In this document: positions 10,088 to 21,768 of the stretch, one piece after another
Position numbering within the stretch: position 1 is the first letter of the stretch
Layout of the letters: every line of letters starts with the position of its first letter
Assembly: GCA_017473105.1 (NCBI GenBank)
Contig: JAFUNE010000008.1
Coordinates: forward strand, 124,001 to 188,000
From: Bacilli bacterium
Lineage (GTDB): Bacteria; Bacillota_I; Bacilli_A; RF39; UBA660
DNA length: 64,000 bases
Direction: 5' to 3'
Notes under the pieces: model-generated
What the model was told of the DNA's origin: nothing
Database searches by the model: none
What the model saw: only the letters and a program-made list of their open reading frames with translations
Made by a program: the position numbers and the translations under genes

Positions 10088-11215
10088 ATTTAATTTATTA
10101 AATTTTTTAAATTCAGAAGAATCATCAAGACCAGTATCTTCAAGTTCTTCTAATAATTTCTTTTGTTTTCTAGATAAAGAAGTAGGAATAATTAAATCAA
10201 GTACACAATAAAAATCTCCTTTTTTCCATGAATCATTTCTATTAATACCTTTTCCTTTAATTCTTAAAGTATCGCCAGGTTGACTTCCAGCAGCAATTTT
10301 TAGTTCTACTTCACCATCCATTGTAACAATTGTTTTTTTACAACCTAAACACAAATCAGTAATAGTAACAGGTAAATTAATATAAATATCAATTCCTTCT
10401 CTTTTGTAAAGTTCATGTTCTGATATTCTAAATTCTAAATATAAGTCACCATTAGGTCCACCATTTATTCCCGGTTCACCTTTTCCACTTATTCTAAGTT
10501 GTTCACCATTATCAATTCCAGCAGGAATATCAATAGTCAAAGTTTTACTAACCTTAACTTTACCATTTCCACGACATGTATTACATTTTGTTTTATAACT
10601 TTTTCCTTTTCCATTACATTCAGGACAAGTAGTCTTAGTTTGTATAACACCTAAAATTGTATTAGATTGTTTAATAACAACACCTCTACCACCACACTCT
10701 GAACAAGTACTTTCGCCATGTCCACCATGACCATCACAGTCATCACAGGTTTCATAATATTCAAGATCAATATCTCTCTTGCAACCATATACAGCATCCA
10801 TGAAATCAATTTTCATTCCATATAAACTATCTGCACCTTTTCTAGCACGTGTTTGATTTCTACTTGAACCATAAGAACCGCCGAAACCACCAAATCCACC
10901 ACCAAATAAATCATCAAATATATCACTAAAATCAAATCCACTAAATGGATTACCTTGGTAAGCACCGCCACCTCCAGCTCCACCATATGGATTATCAAAT
11001 GCAGCATGACCAAATTGATCATATTTAGCACGATTATCTTTATCAGAAAGACAAGCATATGCTTCTTGTGCTTCTTTAAACTTTTCAGGAGCATCTGCAC
11101 TCTTATTTATATCTGGATGAAATTCTTTAGCTTTTTTTCTAAACGCACTTTTAATTTCAGCATCACTTGCATCTTTAGATACACCTAATACCTCATAATA
11201 ATCTCTTTTTGCCAT
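10082..11215 (-). CDS. dnaJ: Chaperone protein DnaJ
   Basis: Hsp40 co-chaperone that stimulates DnaK ATPase and delivers substrates. It has the full type I layout in 377 aa: J domain (residues 1-70, HPD at 33-35), Gly/Phe-rich linker (about 74-120), four zinc-finger repeats of CxxCxGxG type ([32 protein letters not shown]), then the C-terminal substrate-binding beta domains. ATG 11215 is preferred to an in-frame GTG four codons upstream because it begins with the canonical [11 protein letters not shown] and has GGTG at correct spacing. Separated from pepF by one base; last gene of the CIRCE-controlled operon. Confidence 0.97.
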   Translation of the reverse strand: MAKRDYYEVLGVSKDASDAEIKSAFRKKAKEFHPDINKSADAPEKFKEAQEAYACLSDKDNRAKYDQFGHAAFDNPYGGAGGGGAYQGNPFSGFDFSDIFDDLFGGGFGGFGGSYGSSRNQTRARKGADSLYGMKIDFMDAVYGCKRDIDLEYYETCDDCDGHGGHGESTCSECGGRGVVIKQSNTILGVIQTKTTCPECNGKGKSYKTKCNTCRGNGKVKVSKTLTIDIPAGIDNGEQLRISGKGEPGINGGPNGDLYLEFRISEHELYKREGIDIYINLPVTITDLCLGCKKTIVTMDGEVELKIAAGSQPGDTLRIKGKGINRNDSWKKGDFYCVLDLIIPTSLSRKQKKLLEELEDTGLDDSSEFKKFNKLNK

Positions 11216-11216
11216 A

Positions 11217-12980
11217 TTATTCACCACTTCCTAAACTTTTTAATAACTCTAATTTTTCATTAAACAATTCAAATGCTCTTGATAAAACATCCTCATCAGT
11301 AATATCAATACCTAAGTCACAAAGTAATTCAAGAGGATACTTAATATTACCACTACTTAAAAAATTAATATATTTATCTTTAAAACTCTCATCACTCTCA
11401 AGCTTATCAGCAATAATTAAAGCACTAATAAATCCAGTTGCATATTTATACACATAATAAGAAGTATAAAAATGAGGAATTCTTGCCCATTCATATTGAA
11501 TATCTTTATCTACTACAACTTGAGGACTAAAATGATTTTTATTAAGTCTATAATATACCTCACATAATAAATCCTTTGTTAAAGATTCACCGTTTTCATA
11601 TTTTTCATGAATAATATCCTCAAATTCAGCAAACATAACTTGTCTATAAACAGTAGCCTTAAATTTATCAAGAAAATCAATTAAATGATATTCTTTTTCA
11701 TCATTATTTTCAGCATTTTTAATCAAATAATTTGAAAGTAACACCTCATTAACAGTACTAGCAATTTCAGCTAGAAAAATAGGATAATTAGCATATAAAT
11801 AATCTTGATTTTCATTACTATAATAAGTATGCATAGCATGTCCCATTTCATGAGCAAATGTACTTACAGAATCAATATTATTTTCATAATTTAAAGATAC
11901 ATAAGGTAAAACTCCATATGTTCCCCATTGATAAGCGCCACTTCTCTTTTTATCTTTCGGATAAACATCAATACATCTATTATTAACTAAATAATTAAAT
12001 TTATCTAAATAATCATCACCTAAAGGTTTAAGTGCTTCATTAATAATTTTGATTGATTCTTCATATGAGATTTTCTTTTCAGGTACTTTACTTGTATTTA
12101 AATATAAATCATACATATGAAGTTTTCTACCTAAACACTCACCCTTAAACTTATAATAATCTTTTAAATATTTAGTATTTTTATTAGTAATTTTCACTAA
12201 ATTTTTATATAACTTAGTATTAATATTATCACTAAATAAATGAGCTTCAAGTGTACTATTATATTTTCTAGTTTTAGAATAAAAAACATCACTCTTTACT
12301 TGACCAATATATAAACTAGAAATAGTATTTATATGATTTTTATAATATTCATGCTTCTTTTTAAAAGCACTTTTTCTTACTTTTTCATTTTTAGATGTAA
12401 GAAATAAAGAATAATTTGATGAAGTTAATACAACATTTTCATTATCTTCATTTTTAATTTTTCCAAAACTTGCATCTGTTTCATTAATAGCATCATAAGC
12501 ATCACTTGGTATATCAAAAACCTCACCAAGATCACTTAATATTTTCTCTTCTTTTTCGCTTAAAATATGTTCTTTTTCTCTAAATAATCTTAAAAGAAAA
12601 GTTTTAAATAATTCTAATTCTTTATTTTTTTCTATAAATTCACAAATTAAACTAAAATCAGAAGATAATATTTCAGGAACTATAAAACTAGTAGCACTAT
12701 CTGCTTTCACCATCAAAGAACTTGCAACTTCTTTATATTTTTGGAATTTAACATCAGCCATATTATCATAAAATCCTAAATATGAATATACATAAATTTT
12801 ATTTAATAATTTACTTATTTCTGTCTCTAACTTTAAAAGTTCCAAAAAAGTATTTTCATTCTCAAGTATTCTGCCTTTAAATGAATTTACTTTTGAAAGC
12901 AAATCTTCTAATTTAGCGATACTATTTTTATAATCATCTTCATCCTTAAAAATTCTAGTTAAATCCCATTTATAATCCAT
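11217..12980 (-). CDS. pepF: Oligoendopeptidase F (M3 family metallopeptidase)
   Basis: Cytoplasmic zinc metallopeptidase that cleaves short peptides. The catalytic HEMGH motif is at residues 377-381, followed ~25 residues later by the third zinc-ligand region ([10 protein letters not shown]). Length 587 aa matches the PepF/PepB group of M3 peptidases. There is no signal peptide. Ribosome site AAAGGAG precedes ATG. It is inserted between dnaK and dnaJ, with a GC-richer hairpin upstream and no gap before dnaJ, so it is likely co-transcribed in the heat-shock operon and may help clear peptides under stress (inference). Confidence 0.95.
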   Translation of the reverse strand: MDYKWDLTRIFKDEDDYKNSIAKLEDLLSKVNSFKGRILENENTFLELLKLETEISKLLNKIYVYSYLGFYDNMADVKFQKYKEVASSLMVKADSATSFIVPEILSSDFSLICEFIEKNKELELFKTFLLRLFREKEHILSEKEEKILSDLGEVFDIPSDAYDAINETDASFGKIKNEDNENVVLTSSNYSLFLTSKNEKVRKSAFKKKHEYYKNHINTISSLYIGQVKSDVFYSKTRKYNSTLEAHLFSDNINTKLYKNLVKITNKNTKYLKDYYKFKGECLGRKLHMYDLYLNTSKVPEKKISYEESIKIINEALKPLGDDYLDKFNYLVNNRCIDVYPKDKKRSGAYQWGTYGVLPYVSLNYENNIDSVSTFAHEMGHAMHTYYSNENQDYLYANYPIFLAEIASTVNEVLLSNYLIKNAENNDEKEYHLIDFLDKFKATVYRQVMFAEFEDIIHEKYENGESLTKDLLCEVYYRLNKNHFSPQVVVDKDIQYEWARIPHFYTSYYVYKYATGFISALIIADKLESDESFKDKYINFLSSGNIKYPLELLCDLGIDITDEDVLSRAFELFNEKLELLKSLGSGE

Positions 12981-13000
12981 ATTGTCTCCTTTATAAATTA

Positions 13001-13021
13001 AGGGCTCTCATAAAGAGCCCT
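13001..13021 (-). terminator. Hairpin between dnaK and pepF, possible attenuator
   Basis: A perfect 8-bp stem AGGGCTCT/AGAGCCCT with a five-base loop, unusually GC-rich for this window. It is followed on the minus strand by TAATTTATAA, a weak U tract, so it may terminate partially or stabilise the upstream dnaK message rather than fully stop transcription. Confidence 0.55.
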
Positions 13022-13033
13022 AATATAGTTTAA

Positions 13034-15167
<2,134 letters not shown>

Positions 15168-15168
<1 letters not shown>

Positions 15169-15926
15169 TATTTATTAACCTTAACCATAGCATGTCTAAT
15201 AACTTTATCTTTATATTTATAACCTTTAGTTAATACTTCAAGTACTACATTTTCAGGTTTATCTTCATTATGATCAGTTAAAACTGCTTCAGCAACATGA
15301 GGATCAAACTCAAGACCTAAACACTCTATTTCCTTTACTTCAAATTTATCAAGTAATGCTGTTAAGTTTCCAAGAATCATTTTAAATCCACTTAGGAATC
15401 TACTTACTTCATCTGCAAGATCATTATCATCCATCATAACAGCTCTTTCTAAATTATCTTTAATATTAAGAATTTCTTTAATAAAATCTTCTCCTTCATA
15501 TTGAAGCATTCTACTAATTTCATTTTGAGTTCTTGTTTTAAAATTTAAATATTCTGCTTGTAAACGCATATATTTTTCTTCTAATTCTTGATTTCTTGCA
15601 ACTAAGATTTGATTAATTGTAGATTCATCCATACTTCCGCATCCACTGCATCCATCACAGCATCCTCCGCAACCCTCTTCTTCACAGTCGCATTCATCAC
15701 AATTGCAGTCTTCACAATCACAATCACTTCCGCAATGACATTCATCACCGCATTCACATTCATGATTATGGCATTTACATTTTTCGCCTTCTTGACATCC
15801 GCAATCACAGTCTTCACTACAATTACATTCACATGTACATTCTTTACCTTCTTGGCATCCGCAATCACAGTCTTCTGTACAATTACATTTATTTAATTCT
15901 TTTTCATCTTTTTTATTTTTTTTCAA
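15168..15926 (-). CDS. grpE: GrpE nucleotide exchange factor with a 29-cysteine N-terminal domain
   Basis: The C-terminal ~150 residues are an ordinary GrpE: a long dimerising helix (residues about 106-150, ARNQELEEKYMRLQAEYLNF), then the four-helix and beta-wing parts ending in the family signature (DPHVAEAVL, GYKYKDKVIRHAMVKV). It releases ADP from DnaK. The first ~98 residues are exceptional: 29 cysteines between residues 14 and 96, mostly CxC pairs spaced by Asp/Glu/Gly, plus four His, resembling a metallothionein. Usual GrpE N-termini are short, acidic and disordered. Two 20-residue units (CNC[TS]EDCDCGCQEG) are tandem duplicates. The frame is open and continuous from ATG, which lies two bases from the hrcA stop. 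Metal binding or redox sensing is inference from composition. Confidence 0.93.
15777..15887 (-). repeat. Tandem 60-bp repeat inside the GrpE cysteine domain
   Basis: Residues 14-30 and 34-50 of GrpE are near-identical (CNCTEDCDCGCQEGKEC and CNCSEDCDCGCQEGEKC), with a period of 20 codons. The DNA copies are also close, indicating growth by tandem duplication. Confidence 0.85.
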
Positions 15927-15928
15927 GA

Positions 15929-16933
15929 TTAATTTTCCTTTCCTTTACTTTCAATACTATCTTTTAAGTATTCAAGCATATTAACTACTCTCTCATATTC
16001 CATTCTCTTAGGTCCAATTATAGCTATTGTTCCTTCTCTTCCTTGAGCTTTATACTTCGTTTTAATAACAGTTACATTATCATCTATTTCGCTCTCGCTA
16101 CCAATATATACCTTAACCTCATCTCCAGTTTCTTCGATTTTACTCACCATATCTTTGCTTTCAAACTTACTTATAATGTTTTTAACATCATCAACAGTTG
16201 AGAATTCCGGTTGTTTTAATATATTAGTTTTACCAGTAAATCTAACATCTCTCTCACTCGTAAAATTAGAAAGTGCATTATAAAACGCATTATATACTAT
16301 TTCATAATTTTGAATATAATTCCTAATAACAGGTTTAACTTCAAATTCTAATTTACTTGGAACCTCATCTACTGGCGTCCCTATAAGCATCTTATTTAAT
16401 AATTCTGTTGTTTTTGATATTTCTTCAGGTGGAATGTTTTCTTCTAATTTAATATTTTTATTTTCAACGTGTCCCATATTTGTTATTAATAAAGCAACAA
16501 GTTGACGTCCACTAACAGGTATAACCTCTACCTTTTGAAGTAAATTATCACTAGCTTTTTTTCCTAAAACTACTGAAGTATAATTAGTAATATCGCTTAT
16601 TATTTCCAAACTTTTACTAATAGCATCATTAAGTTCTAATTCTTTGTTATTAAATATTGTTTGAAGTTTAAGCATATCTTCACCACTAATTTTTTTAGGC
16701 TCCATTAAATTATCAACATAATACCTATAACCCTCTTCTGATGGAATCCTTCCTGAAGATATATGTGTCTTTTCTAAATAATTTAATTCTTCAAGCATAG
16801 CCATATCATTTCTAATAGTAGCACTTGAACATTTAAATTTTTTACACAAAGCCTTACTACCAACAGGTCTAGCAGTTTTAACATATTCTTCTACTATAGT
16901 TTTAAGTAATTCTTTTTGTCTACTTCCTATCAC
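15929..16933 (-). CDS. hrcA: Heat-inducible transcription repressor HrcA
   Basis: Repressor that binds CIRCE operators and silences class I heat-shock genes; in Firmicutes its activity depends on GroE. The N-terminal winged helix (about residues 1-75) contains RPVGSKALCKKF and SSATIRNDMAMLEELNYLEK with SSGRIPSEEGYRYYVD following; the C-terminal GAF-like dimerisation region ends in IGPKRMEYERVVNMLEYL. The start is taken as GTG at 16933 because AAGGAGG lies six bases upstream; an in-frame start seven codons earlier would fall inside the CIRCE element. First gene of hrcA-grpE-96aa-dnaK-pepF-dnaJ, so autoregulated. About 334 aa, normal length. Confidence 0.97.
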   Translation of the reverse strand: MIGSRQKELLKTIVEEYVKTARPVGSKALCKKFKCSSATIRNDMAMLEELNYLEKTHISSGRIPSEEGYRYYVDNLMEPKKISGEDMLKLQTIFNNKELELNDAISKSLEIISDITNYTSVVLGKKASDNLLQKVEVIPVSGRQLVALLITNMGHVENKNIKLEENIPPEEISKTTELLNKMLIGTPVDEVPSKLEFEVKPVIRNYIQNYEIVYNAFYNALSNFTSERDVRFTGKTNILKQPEFSTVDDVKNIISKFESKDMVSKIEETGDEVKVYIGSESEIDDNVTVIKTKYKAQGREGTIAIIGPKRMEYERVVNMLEYLKDSIESKGKEN

Positions 16934-16947
16934 AATATACCTCCTTT

Positions 16948-16974
16948 TTAGCACTCTTTAACCCTTAGTGCTAA
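16948..16974 (-). promoter_or_regulatory. CIRCE operator, downstream copy
   Basis: TTAGCACTC, nine bases, then TAGTGCTAA: one mismatch from the consensus TTAGCACTC-N9-GAGTGCTAA. It overlaps the predicted transcription start of hrcA, where bound HrcA would block initiation. Confidence 0.93.
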
Positions 16975-16978
16975 TATA

Positions 16979-17006
16979 ATTATATCACTAAAATTAGCAA
17001 TGTCAA
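16979..17006 (-). promoter_or_regulatory. Sigma-A promoter of the hrcA operon
   Basis: Consensus TTGACA (17006-17001), 16-base spacer, consensus TATAAT (16984-16979), read on the minus strand. Both CIRCE elements touch it, one over the -35 and one at the start site. Confidence 0.9.
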
Positions 17007-17020
17007 TACCTGAGTGCTAA
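16994..17020 (-). promoter_or_regulatory. CIRCE operator, upstream copy
   Basis: TTAGCAATG, nine bases, GAGTGCTAA: right arm perfect, left arm with two mismatches from CIRCE. It covers the -35 hexamer of the hrcA promoter. Confidence 0.8.
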
Positions 17021-17107
17021 AATTAAATTACGTAAAACTTAATGTACAAAAATACATTAAAACTAGCAACTAATATTATTATTTATTATACTTATAATGG
17101 TGATATT

Positions 17108-18658
17108 ATGAAAAAAGATAAAAAGAAATTTAAGATAATTGAAAGAACAAGAAACAAAACTAAATTATTTGGAATCCTCGAATTTAAAAAGATGACAAAA
17201 AAAGAACAAGAAATAGAAAAAAAAGTATCTAAATTAAACAAAACAACAAAAATAGTTGGATTTACCTTATTATTTTATATTATATTTTCACTAATCAATA
17301 ATGTAATAATGAGTTTCTCAGAATCATACACACTATTCTATGTAAAACATATTTCAAATTTTAAAAACGGAATTTTTTATTTTCTTTTTGGACATATCAA
17401 AGCATTTAACTTTGTACTAATAATAGTAACAATACTTGTATATATGTTCTTCGTTCTAAAAGCAGCAAATATAAAAAATGAAATCAAAAAAAGAAACAAA
17501 GCAATGAATACAGCATATATTGTATTATTTGTATTTTTATATTTTGGAGCCCTATCATTTTTAATTGATAATCAATATTATGCACACATGCCTAATTTTG
17601 ATACAATTTTATTTGAAGAAACAAAAAACAAAACATATACAAAAGAAGAATTAGAAAAACTTAGTATATATTTAAAAGACAAAGTATATGAAAGTGCAAT
17701 TAACGTTCCAAGAAATGAAAAAAATGAAATAATTACAAACGATTTAAATTACAATAAACAAGCCATAAAAGATTTACACAATATATCAGATACTATTCCA
17801 CTATTAAAAGGACTATATCCAACTAAAAGTACACATATCGGTGATACACTAAAAGGATTTTATGGTTCGTCTACTGCTGGTCTAACAAATAACTACACAA
17901 CATATTTCGATTATGATCAATCACCAACTGCTATACTAAATACAATAACTCATGAATATTGTCACACAAAAGGAATCACAAGAGAAAACGAAACAGTATT
18001 TTGTTCTGTACTAGCCGGTATAAAAAGTAATAACATTCTTTCGAATTATGCAGGATACTTAGAAGCATTTGGAAGAGTTAATGAAGCATATTCATATTTT
18101 AATCCTGAACACGCAAGTAGCATCGAAAATGATATTCTTCATTTATGTTTAACAAACAACTATGAAGAATTATGTGATATATATACAAAGAATAACAATT
18201 CATTTATACCAGGAACTGAACAAATGTACATATATTCATATAAATTAAAATATTATAAAAACTTCACTAACGAATTAACTACATCATTAGAAACATTAAG
18301 AAAACAAAATGCTAAATTCAAAGTAAATAATGAACAAAAAACAATAGAAGAAATAATTAATTTAGTAAATGAAAATTCAGAATATTCTCTTTCAATAGAA
18401 TTAAAACTAGATAATAAAATTTTCAACGAAATTAAATCTGCTATAGAAAATGATAATTTTTATTTAGTAATATATCAAGAAGATTTAGATGAAAAACAAC
18501 CACCTGCAATTGAAAAACCAAAAGAATTCTTCCTAGAACCATTCCCAACAAATGATGAAGGAATATTTAATGGTCCATCATACGCAGCAGAAGATTACAC
18601 ATATGAAAGATCAGCAAGATTATTTTTAGAATATTTTGAAGAAAATGGATACAAATAA
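17108..18658 (+). CDS. DUF3810-like membrane zinc peptidase, 516 aa
   Basis: Integral membrane protein with three predicted membrane helices in the first ~150 residues (around IVGFTLLFYIIFSLI, FVLIIVTILVYMFF and AYIVLFVFLYFGALSFL), then a large soluble domain. HEYCH at residues 282-286 is an HExxH zinc site followed by GITRENE, matching the HExxHxxGxxRExE pattern I associate with the DUF3810 group of predicted peptidases. Substrate unknown. The start at ATG 17108 is chosen for the GGTGAT ribosome site; an in-frame ATG at 17042 has none. Transcribed divergently from hrcA and alone; it ends in a bidirectional terminator shared with the convergent ABC gene. Confidence 0.8.
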   Translation: MKKDKKKFKIIERTRNKTKLFGILEFKKMTKKEQEIEKKVSKLNKTTKIVGFTLLFYIIFSLINNVIMSFSESYTLFYVKHISNFKNGIFYFLFGHIKAFNFVLIIVTILVYMFFVLKAANIKNEIKKRNKAMNTAYIVLFVFLYFGALSFLIDNQYYAHMPNFDTILFEETKNKTYTKEELEKLSIYLKDKVYESAINVPRNEKNEIITNDLNYNKQAIKDLHNISDTIPLLKGLYPTKSTHIGDTLKGFYGSSTAGLTNNYTTYFDYDQSPTAILNTITHEYCHTKGITRENETVFCSVLAGIKSNNILSNYAGYLEAFGRVNEAYSYFNPEHASSIENDILHLCLTNNYEELCDIYTKNNNSFIPGTEQMYIYSYKLKYYKNFTNELTTSLETLRKQNAKFKVNNEQKTIEEIINLVNENSEYSLSIELKLDNKIFNEIKSAIENDNFYLVIYQEDLDEKQPPAIEKPKEFFLEPFPTNDEGIFNGPSYAAEDYTYERSARLFLEYFEENGYK

Positions 18659-18682
18659 AAATTAGATTTTAAAATCTAATTT
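18659..18682. terminator. Bidirectional terminator between peptidase and ABC gene
   Basis: A perfect 24-base palindrome (AAATTAGATTTT and complement), followed by T on the + strand and by TTTTATTTG on the minus strand. It serves both convergent genes and includes the ABC stop codon. Confidence 0.8.
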
Positions 18683-20390
18683 TTTTATTTACGCTTTTAT
18701 ATAAATTTTTATAAACTTTACAATTTGTAACTAAATTTTTATGATTTCCCTCTGCTACAACTACACCCTTATCAATAACAAAAATCTTATCACACATAGA
18801 AGTAGCAGATAATCTATGTGAAATAACAATAACTGTTTTTTCATTAGTAAGATTATTTATAGATTTTTGAATTTCATTTTGACTTACGTTATCAATAGAA
18901 CTTGTCGCTTCATCAAACACAAGAATTTGACTTCCTTGAAGTAATGCCCTAGCAATTGCAAGCTTTTGCCTTTGACCCCCAGAAATATTAACTCCATCCA
19001 TACCAACAACAGTATCATATTTATTTGGTAAACTCATAATAAAATCATAAATATCTGCTTTCTTACAAACATTATCAAGTTCTCTTCTAGTCGCATCACT
19101 CTTAACAATCATTAAATTATCTTTAATACTCATATTAAAGATATACGAATCCTGATTAACTACAGAAATATTCTTTTTTAAACTACTCTCATCAAAATCC
19201 TCAAGATTAATTCCATCTATAGTAATACTACCACTTTTAACATCATAAAGTCTTGTAAGTAAACTAACAATTGTACTTTTTCCACACTCAGGGGTACCAA
19301 CAAGCGCAACACTCTCTTTTTCTTTTATTTCAAATGTCATACCATTTAAAACATTATTTTTATCATACCCAAAATAAACATTATCAAATTTTATAGAACC
19401 CTTTACCCTAGGTATAGAAACTTTACCATATTTTTCTTTCTCAAACTTTCTAAAATCTTCTAGTTGATTTATTTTATCAATAATAGAATTAAAATCTTTA
19501 ATAGACGTTCTAAAATTAGATATTTCACTCATCAAAGAAAAAACATCATTCTGATATAAATACATAATCAACAAATTAACAACGCTTATTTCTCCAGTAT
19601 TTAAATAAAACATTCCAATAACAATAATCATAGCCATTGTTATATATAAAATAACTCTTTCGATTTTATCATAAGTAGATTCACAAATATCTTTTTCACT
19701 TATATTATTAGCAACAATATTTAATTTATTAGATAAATGAGAACTAATTTTTTTCTCAATATTTAAAGTTTTAATATCTCCCATTCCTTCAACCACTTCA
19801 CCAATAAAATTAGAAGCAGATACTTGAGAATTACCAAGTTTCATATCTTTAATTTTAACTCTTTTATGTTTAAGCGTATCAACATATTCAACAAGTAACA
19901 TACCAATTATATAAACTAAAGATATTCTATAATCAGTAATAATTATATAAATAACTATACCAATTTTTGTAAGAGCATTAACAGAATTTCTTTGTAAAGA
20001 ATTAACTATTTTAGCAACATCATTAGGATCATTTTCAATTCTCTCCTCAATTAAACCATCACCATATTTATGAATAACAGAAAGCTTTATATCAAATATA
20101 TTCTTTATTATATATTGTCTAACATTAAATAAAATTCTTGGTCTAATTTTAATATTCCAAATATGCTCAGAAGTATATAAAATAAATTCCTGAAATGTAT
20201 AAACTAAAGCTACTACAATAGCATATTTTAATGTTAAACTAAAACTATTATATATTAAACTAGCGAGCAAATTCGCAGTAAAAATCGGAGTTAAAAAACT
20301 AAGAACCCCAATAACTATATATAATACTGTTATAGAAATCAAACCACTTTTAGTATTCTTAAAAAATTTTAAATATCCTTTATTATTCAT
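18669..20390 (-). CDS. ABC transporter, fused permease and ATPase (exporter type)
   Basis: Half-transporter of 573 aa in exporter order. An N-terminal membrane domain of six helices (residues about 15-300) is followed by an ABC ATPase (about 330-570) with Walker A GTPECGKST (365-373), signature ISGGQRQK, Walker B and catalytic Glu in VFDEATSSID, and the switch histidine in ISHRLSA. Motifs are intact, so it should hydrolyse ATP and probably works as a homodimer. Substrate unknown. No Shine-Dalgarno lies before the ATG; instead a TGATATAAT -10 lies seven bases upstream, so the message may be leaderless. No peptidase domain or peptide gene is adjacent. Confidence 0.9.
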   Translation of the reverse strand: MNNKGYLKFFKNTKSGLISITVLYIVIGVLSFLTPIFTANLLASLIYNSFSLTLKYAIVVALVYTFQEFILYTSEHIWNIKIRPRILFNVRQYIIKNIFDIKLSVIHKYGDGLIEERIENDPNDVAKIVNSLQRNSVNALTKIGIVIYIIITDYRISLVYIIGMLLVEYVDTLKHKRVKIKDMKLGNSQVSASNFIGEVVEGMGDIKTLNIEKKISSHLSNKLNIVANNISEKDICESTYDKIERVILYITMAMIIVIGMFYLNTGEISVVNLLIMYLYQNDVFSLMSEISNFRTSIKDFNSIIDKINQLEDFRKFEKEKYGKVSIPRVKGSIKFDNVYFGYDKNNVLNGMTFEIKEKESVALVGTPECGKSTIVSLLTRLYDVKSGSITIDGINLEDFDESSLKKNISVVNQDSYIFNMSIKDNLMIVKSDATRRELDNVCKKADIYDFIMSLPNKYDTVVGMDGVNISGGQRQKLAIARALLQGSQILVFDEATSSIDNVSQNEIQKSINNLTNEKTVIVISHRLSATSMCDKIFVIDKGVVVAEGNHKNLVTNCKVYKNLYKSVNKKIRF

Positions 20391-20397
20391 AATAATA

Positions 20398-20406
20398 ATT
20401 ATATCA
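20398..20406 (-). promoter_or_regulatory. Extended -10 at leaderless distance from the ABC gene
   Basis: TGATATAAT on the minus strand ends seven bases before the ATG at 20390. If used, transcription starts at or next to the start codon, consistent with the missing ribosome site. Confidence 0.5.
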
Positions 20407-20416
20407 CAAAATAAAA

Positions 20417-20436
20417 AAGGATTAATAATAATCCTT
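20417..20436 (-). terminator. Terminator after the 422-aa surface gene
   Basis: 8-bp stem AAGGATTA/TAATCCTT with a four-base loop, followed on the minus strand by TTTTTTATTTTG. It separates the propeller genes from the ABC exporter. Confidence 0.8.
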
Positions 20437-20439
20437 AAT

Positions 20440-21708
20440 TTATTTATTATTTTTTCTTTGAATTAAATTTACCACTAATAAAATAACATCAATTAAAACT
20501 AAACCAATTAGTACATAAACCAAACCATTAGATTTTTTTTCATCTACTGTTTTACTACTATCATCCAAACTAACTTTAAAAGACAAAATACCATTTTCCT
20601 TAAATTTATCATTAGGCTTAGAATTAATAAATACATAGTATTCATCTTTAACAGAATTAACAACATTTAATATTGAATTATTACTCATATAATCATATAA
20701 CACATTTTGATGCTCTATTTTCCCATCTTTATTAAGCTTATATGCGCTTAGAATAAATCTAGCATCTTTAATTTTATCAACATTAACTGTTTCACCAACA
20801 AACACCATAAATCCATTATTAGAAGTATTAACAACATCCAAATAAGGAATATCATTTTCTTTGCTTATTTTTGTTTTCCATAATAAATTACCATTTTTAT
20901 CAATTTTTTTAACAGTATATATATTACTAGAAGTATCACCCTCATTAGATAAATATTTTTCAAAAGCAATTATATTATCCTCTTCGTCAATTAAAAAACT
21001 TTCACAATTATCAAGTTCTAATGAAATTTGATTAACAACATCACCATGTAAATCAATTACATACATTTCACTTGTATCTTCACTAAAGACAAAAACTCTA
21101 TTATCATTAAAAACTACATTAGTTGAATCAAAATAAAAATCATATTTTTCTTTCCATAAAACATTGCCATCTTCATCATACCTAATACCAAAACTATAAG
21201 TTTCTCCATTTGATTCAATACCATTTATATTAGTAGATGTAGATAAACCAAACACAATATAACCACCTTCAAGTGCTAAAATATTACCAAATACATCAAA
21301 AGAATTACCAACAAATTTTCTATCCCATATAAATTTACCATTTTTATCATATTTTAAAACAACGCCATCATAATCATTATTAATATTATCATTTGACAAT
21401 GTTTGAGCAGCAATATAAATATCACCATTACTATCAACATCTATCGAATTAAATAATATAGAAGAATTATTATCATCCAAAATATTTTTCCATAATAAAT
21501 TACCATTTAAATCATATTTTAATATTTTAGATTTTTTTTCACTTTTATTATATCCTACATAAATAAACTCATTATCTTTAGTTAAATAAACCTCTCCAAA
21601 ATCTATATCATTTTTTAAAATCCATTTATCTGAAGATTCAACACTAATAATAGATGCATCAACAAAAAAAGGAATAAATAACAAAATAACAAATAATACC
21701 TTCTTCAT
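20440..21708 (-). CDS. Secreted membrane-anchored beta-propeller-like protein, 422 aa
   Basis: N-terminal signal peptide (MKKVLFVILLFIPFFVDAS, about 18 residues), then repeated units of ~50 residues marked by KYDxNGxLLWKN and xYDEDGNVLWKE, a pattern of blade-type beta-propeller repeats. A C-terminal membrane helix (LVYVLIGLVLIDVILLVVNL) is followed by a basic tail (QRKNNK). So it is anchored by a transmembrane helix, not a sorting signal, unlike its two neighbours. Ribosome site AGGAGA lies in an upstream segment nearly identical to that of the next gene. It may be a surface recognition or structural protein; function unknown. Confidence 0.8.
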   Translation of the reverse strand: MKKVLFVILLFIPFFVDASIISVESSDKWILKNDIDFGEVYLTKDNEFIYVGYNKSEKKSKILKYDLNGNLLWKNILDDNNSSILFNSIDVDSNGDIYIAAQTLSNDNINNDYDGVVLKYDKNGKFIWDRKFVGNSFDVFGNILALEGGYIVFGLSTSTNINGIESNGETYSFGIRYDEDGNVLWKEKYDFYFDSTNVVFNDNRVFVFSEDTSEMYVIDLHGDVVNQISLELDNCESFLIDEEDNIIAFEKYLSNEGDTSSNIYTVKKIDKNGNLLWKTKISKENDIPYLDVVNTSNNGFMVFVGETVNVDKIKDARFILSAYKLNKDGKIEHQNVLYDYMSNNSILNVVNSVKDEYYVFINSKPNDKFKENGILSFKVSLDDSSKTVDEKKSNGLVYVLIGLVLIDVILLVVNLIQRKNNK

Positions 21709-21726
21709 ATTCTATCTCCTATTATA

Positions 21727-21735
21727 ATTTTATCA
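21727..21735 (-). promoter_or_regulatory. Extended -10 promoter for the 422-aa propeller gene
   Basis: TGATAAAAT on the minus strand, about 18 bases before the ATG at 21708; duplicated at 23641-23649 before the 617-aa gene. Confidence 0.5.
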
Positions 21736-21747
21736 CATAAAAATAAA

Positions 21748-21767
21748 AAATACTATTACTAGTATTT
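21748..21767 (-). terminator. Terminator after the 617-aa propeller gene
   Basis: 8-bp stem AAATACTA/TAGTATTT, four-base loop, then TTTTTATTTTT on the minus strand. Confidence 0.8.
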
Positions 21768-21768
21768 C

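Noticed and set aside
15602..15896. Overlapping long open frames on both strands across the GrpE cysteine region
   Set aside because: They are by-products of the repetitive TGC/GAT/GAA codons; the GrpE frame is the one with a ribosome site and a conserved C-terminal domain.
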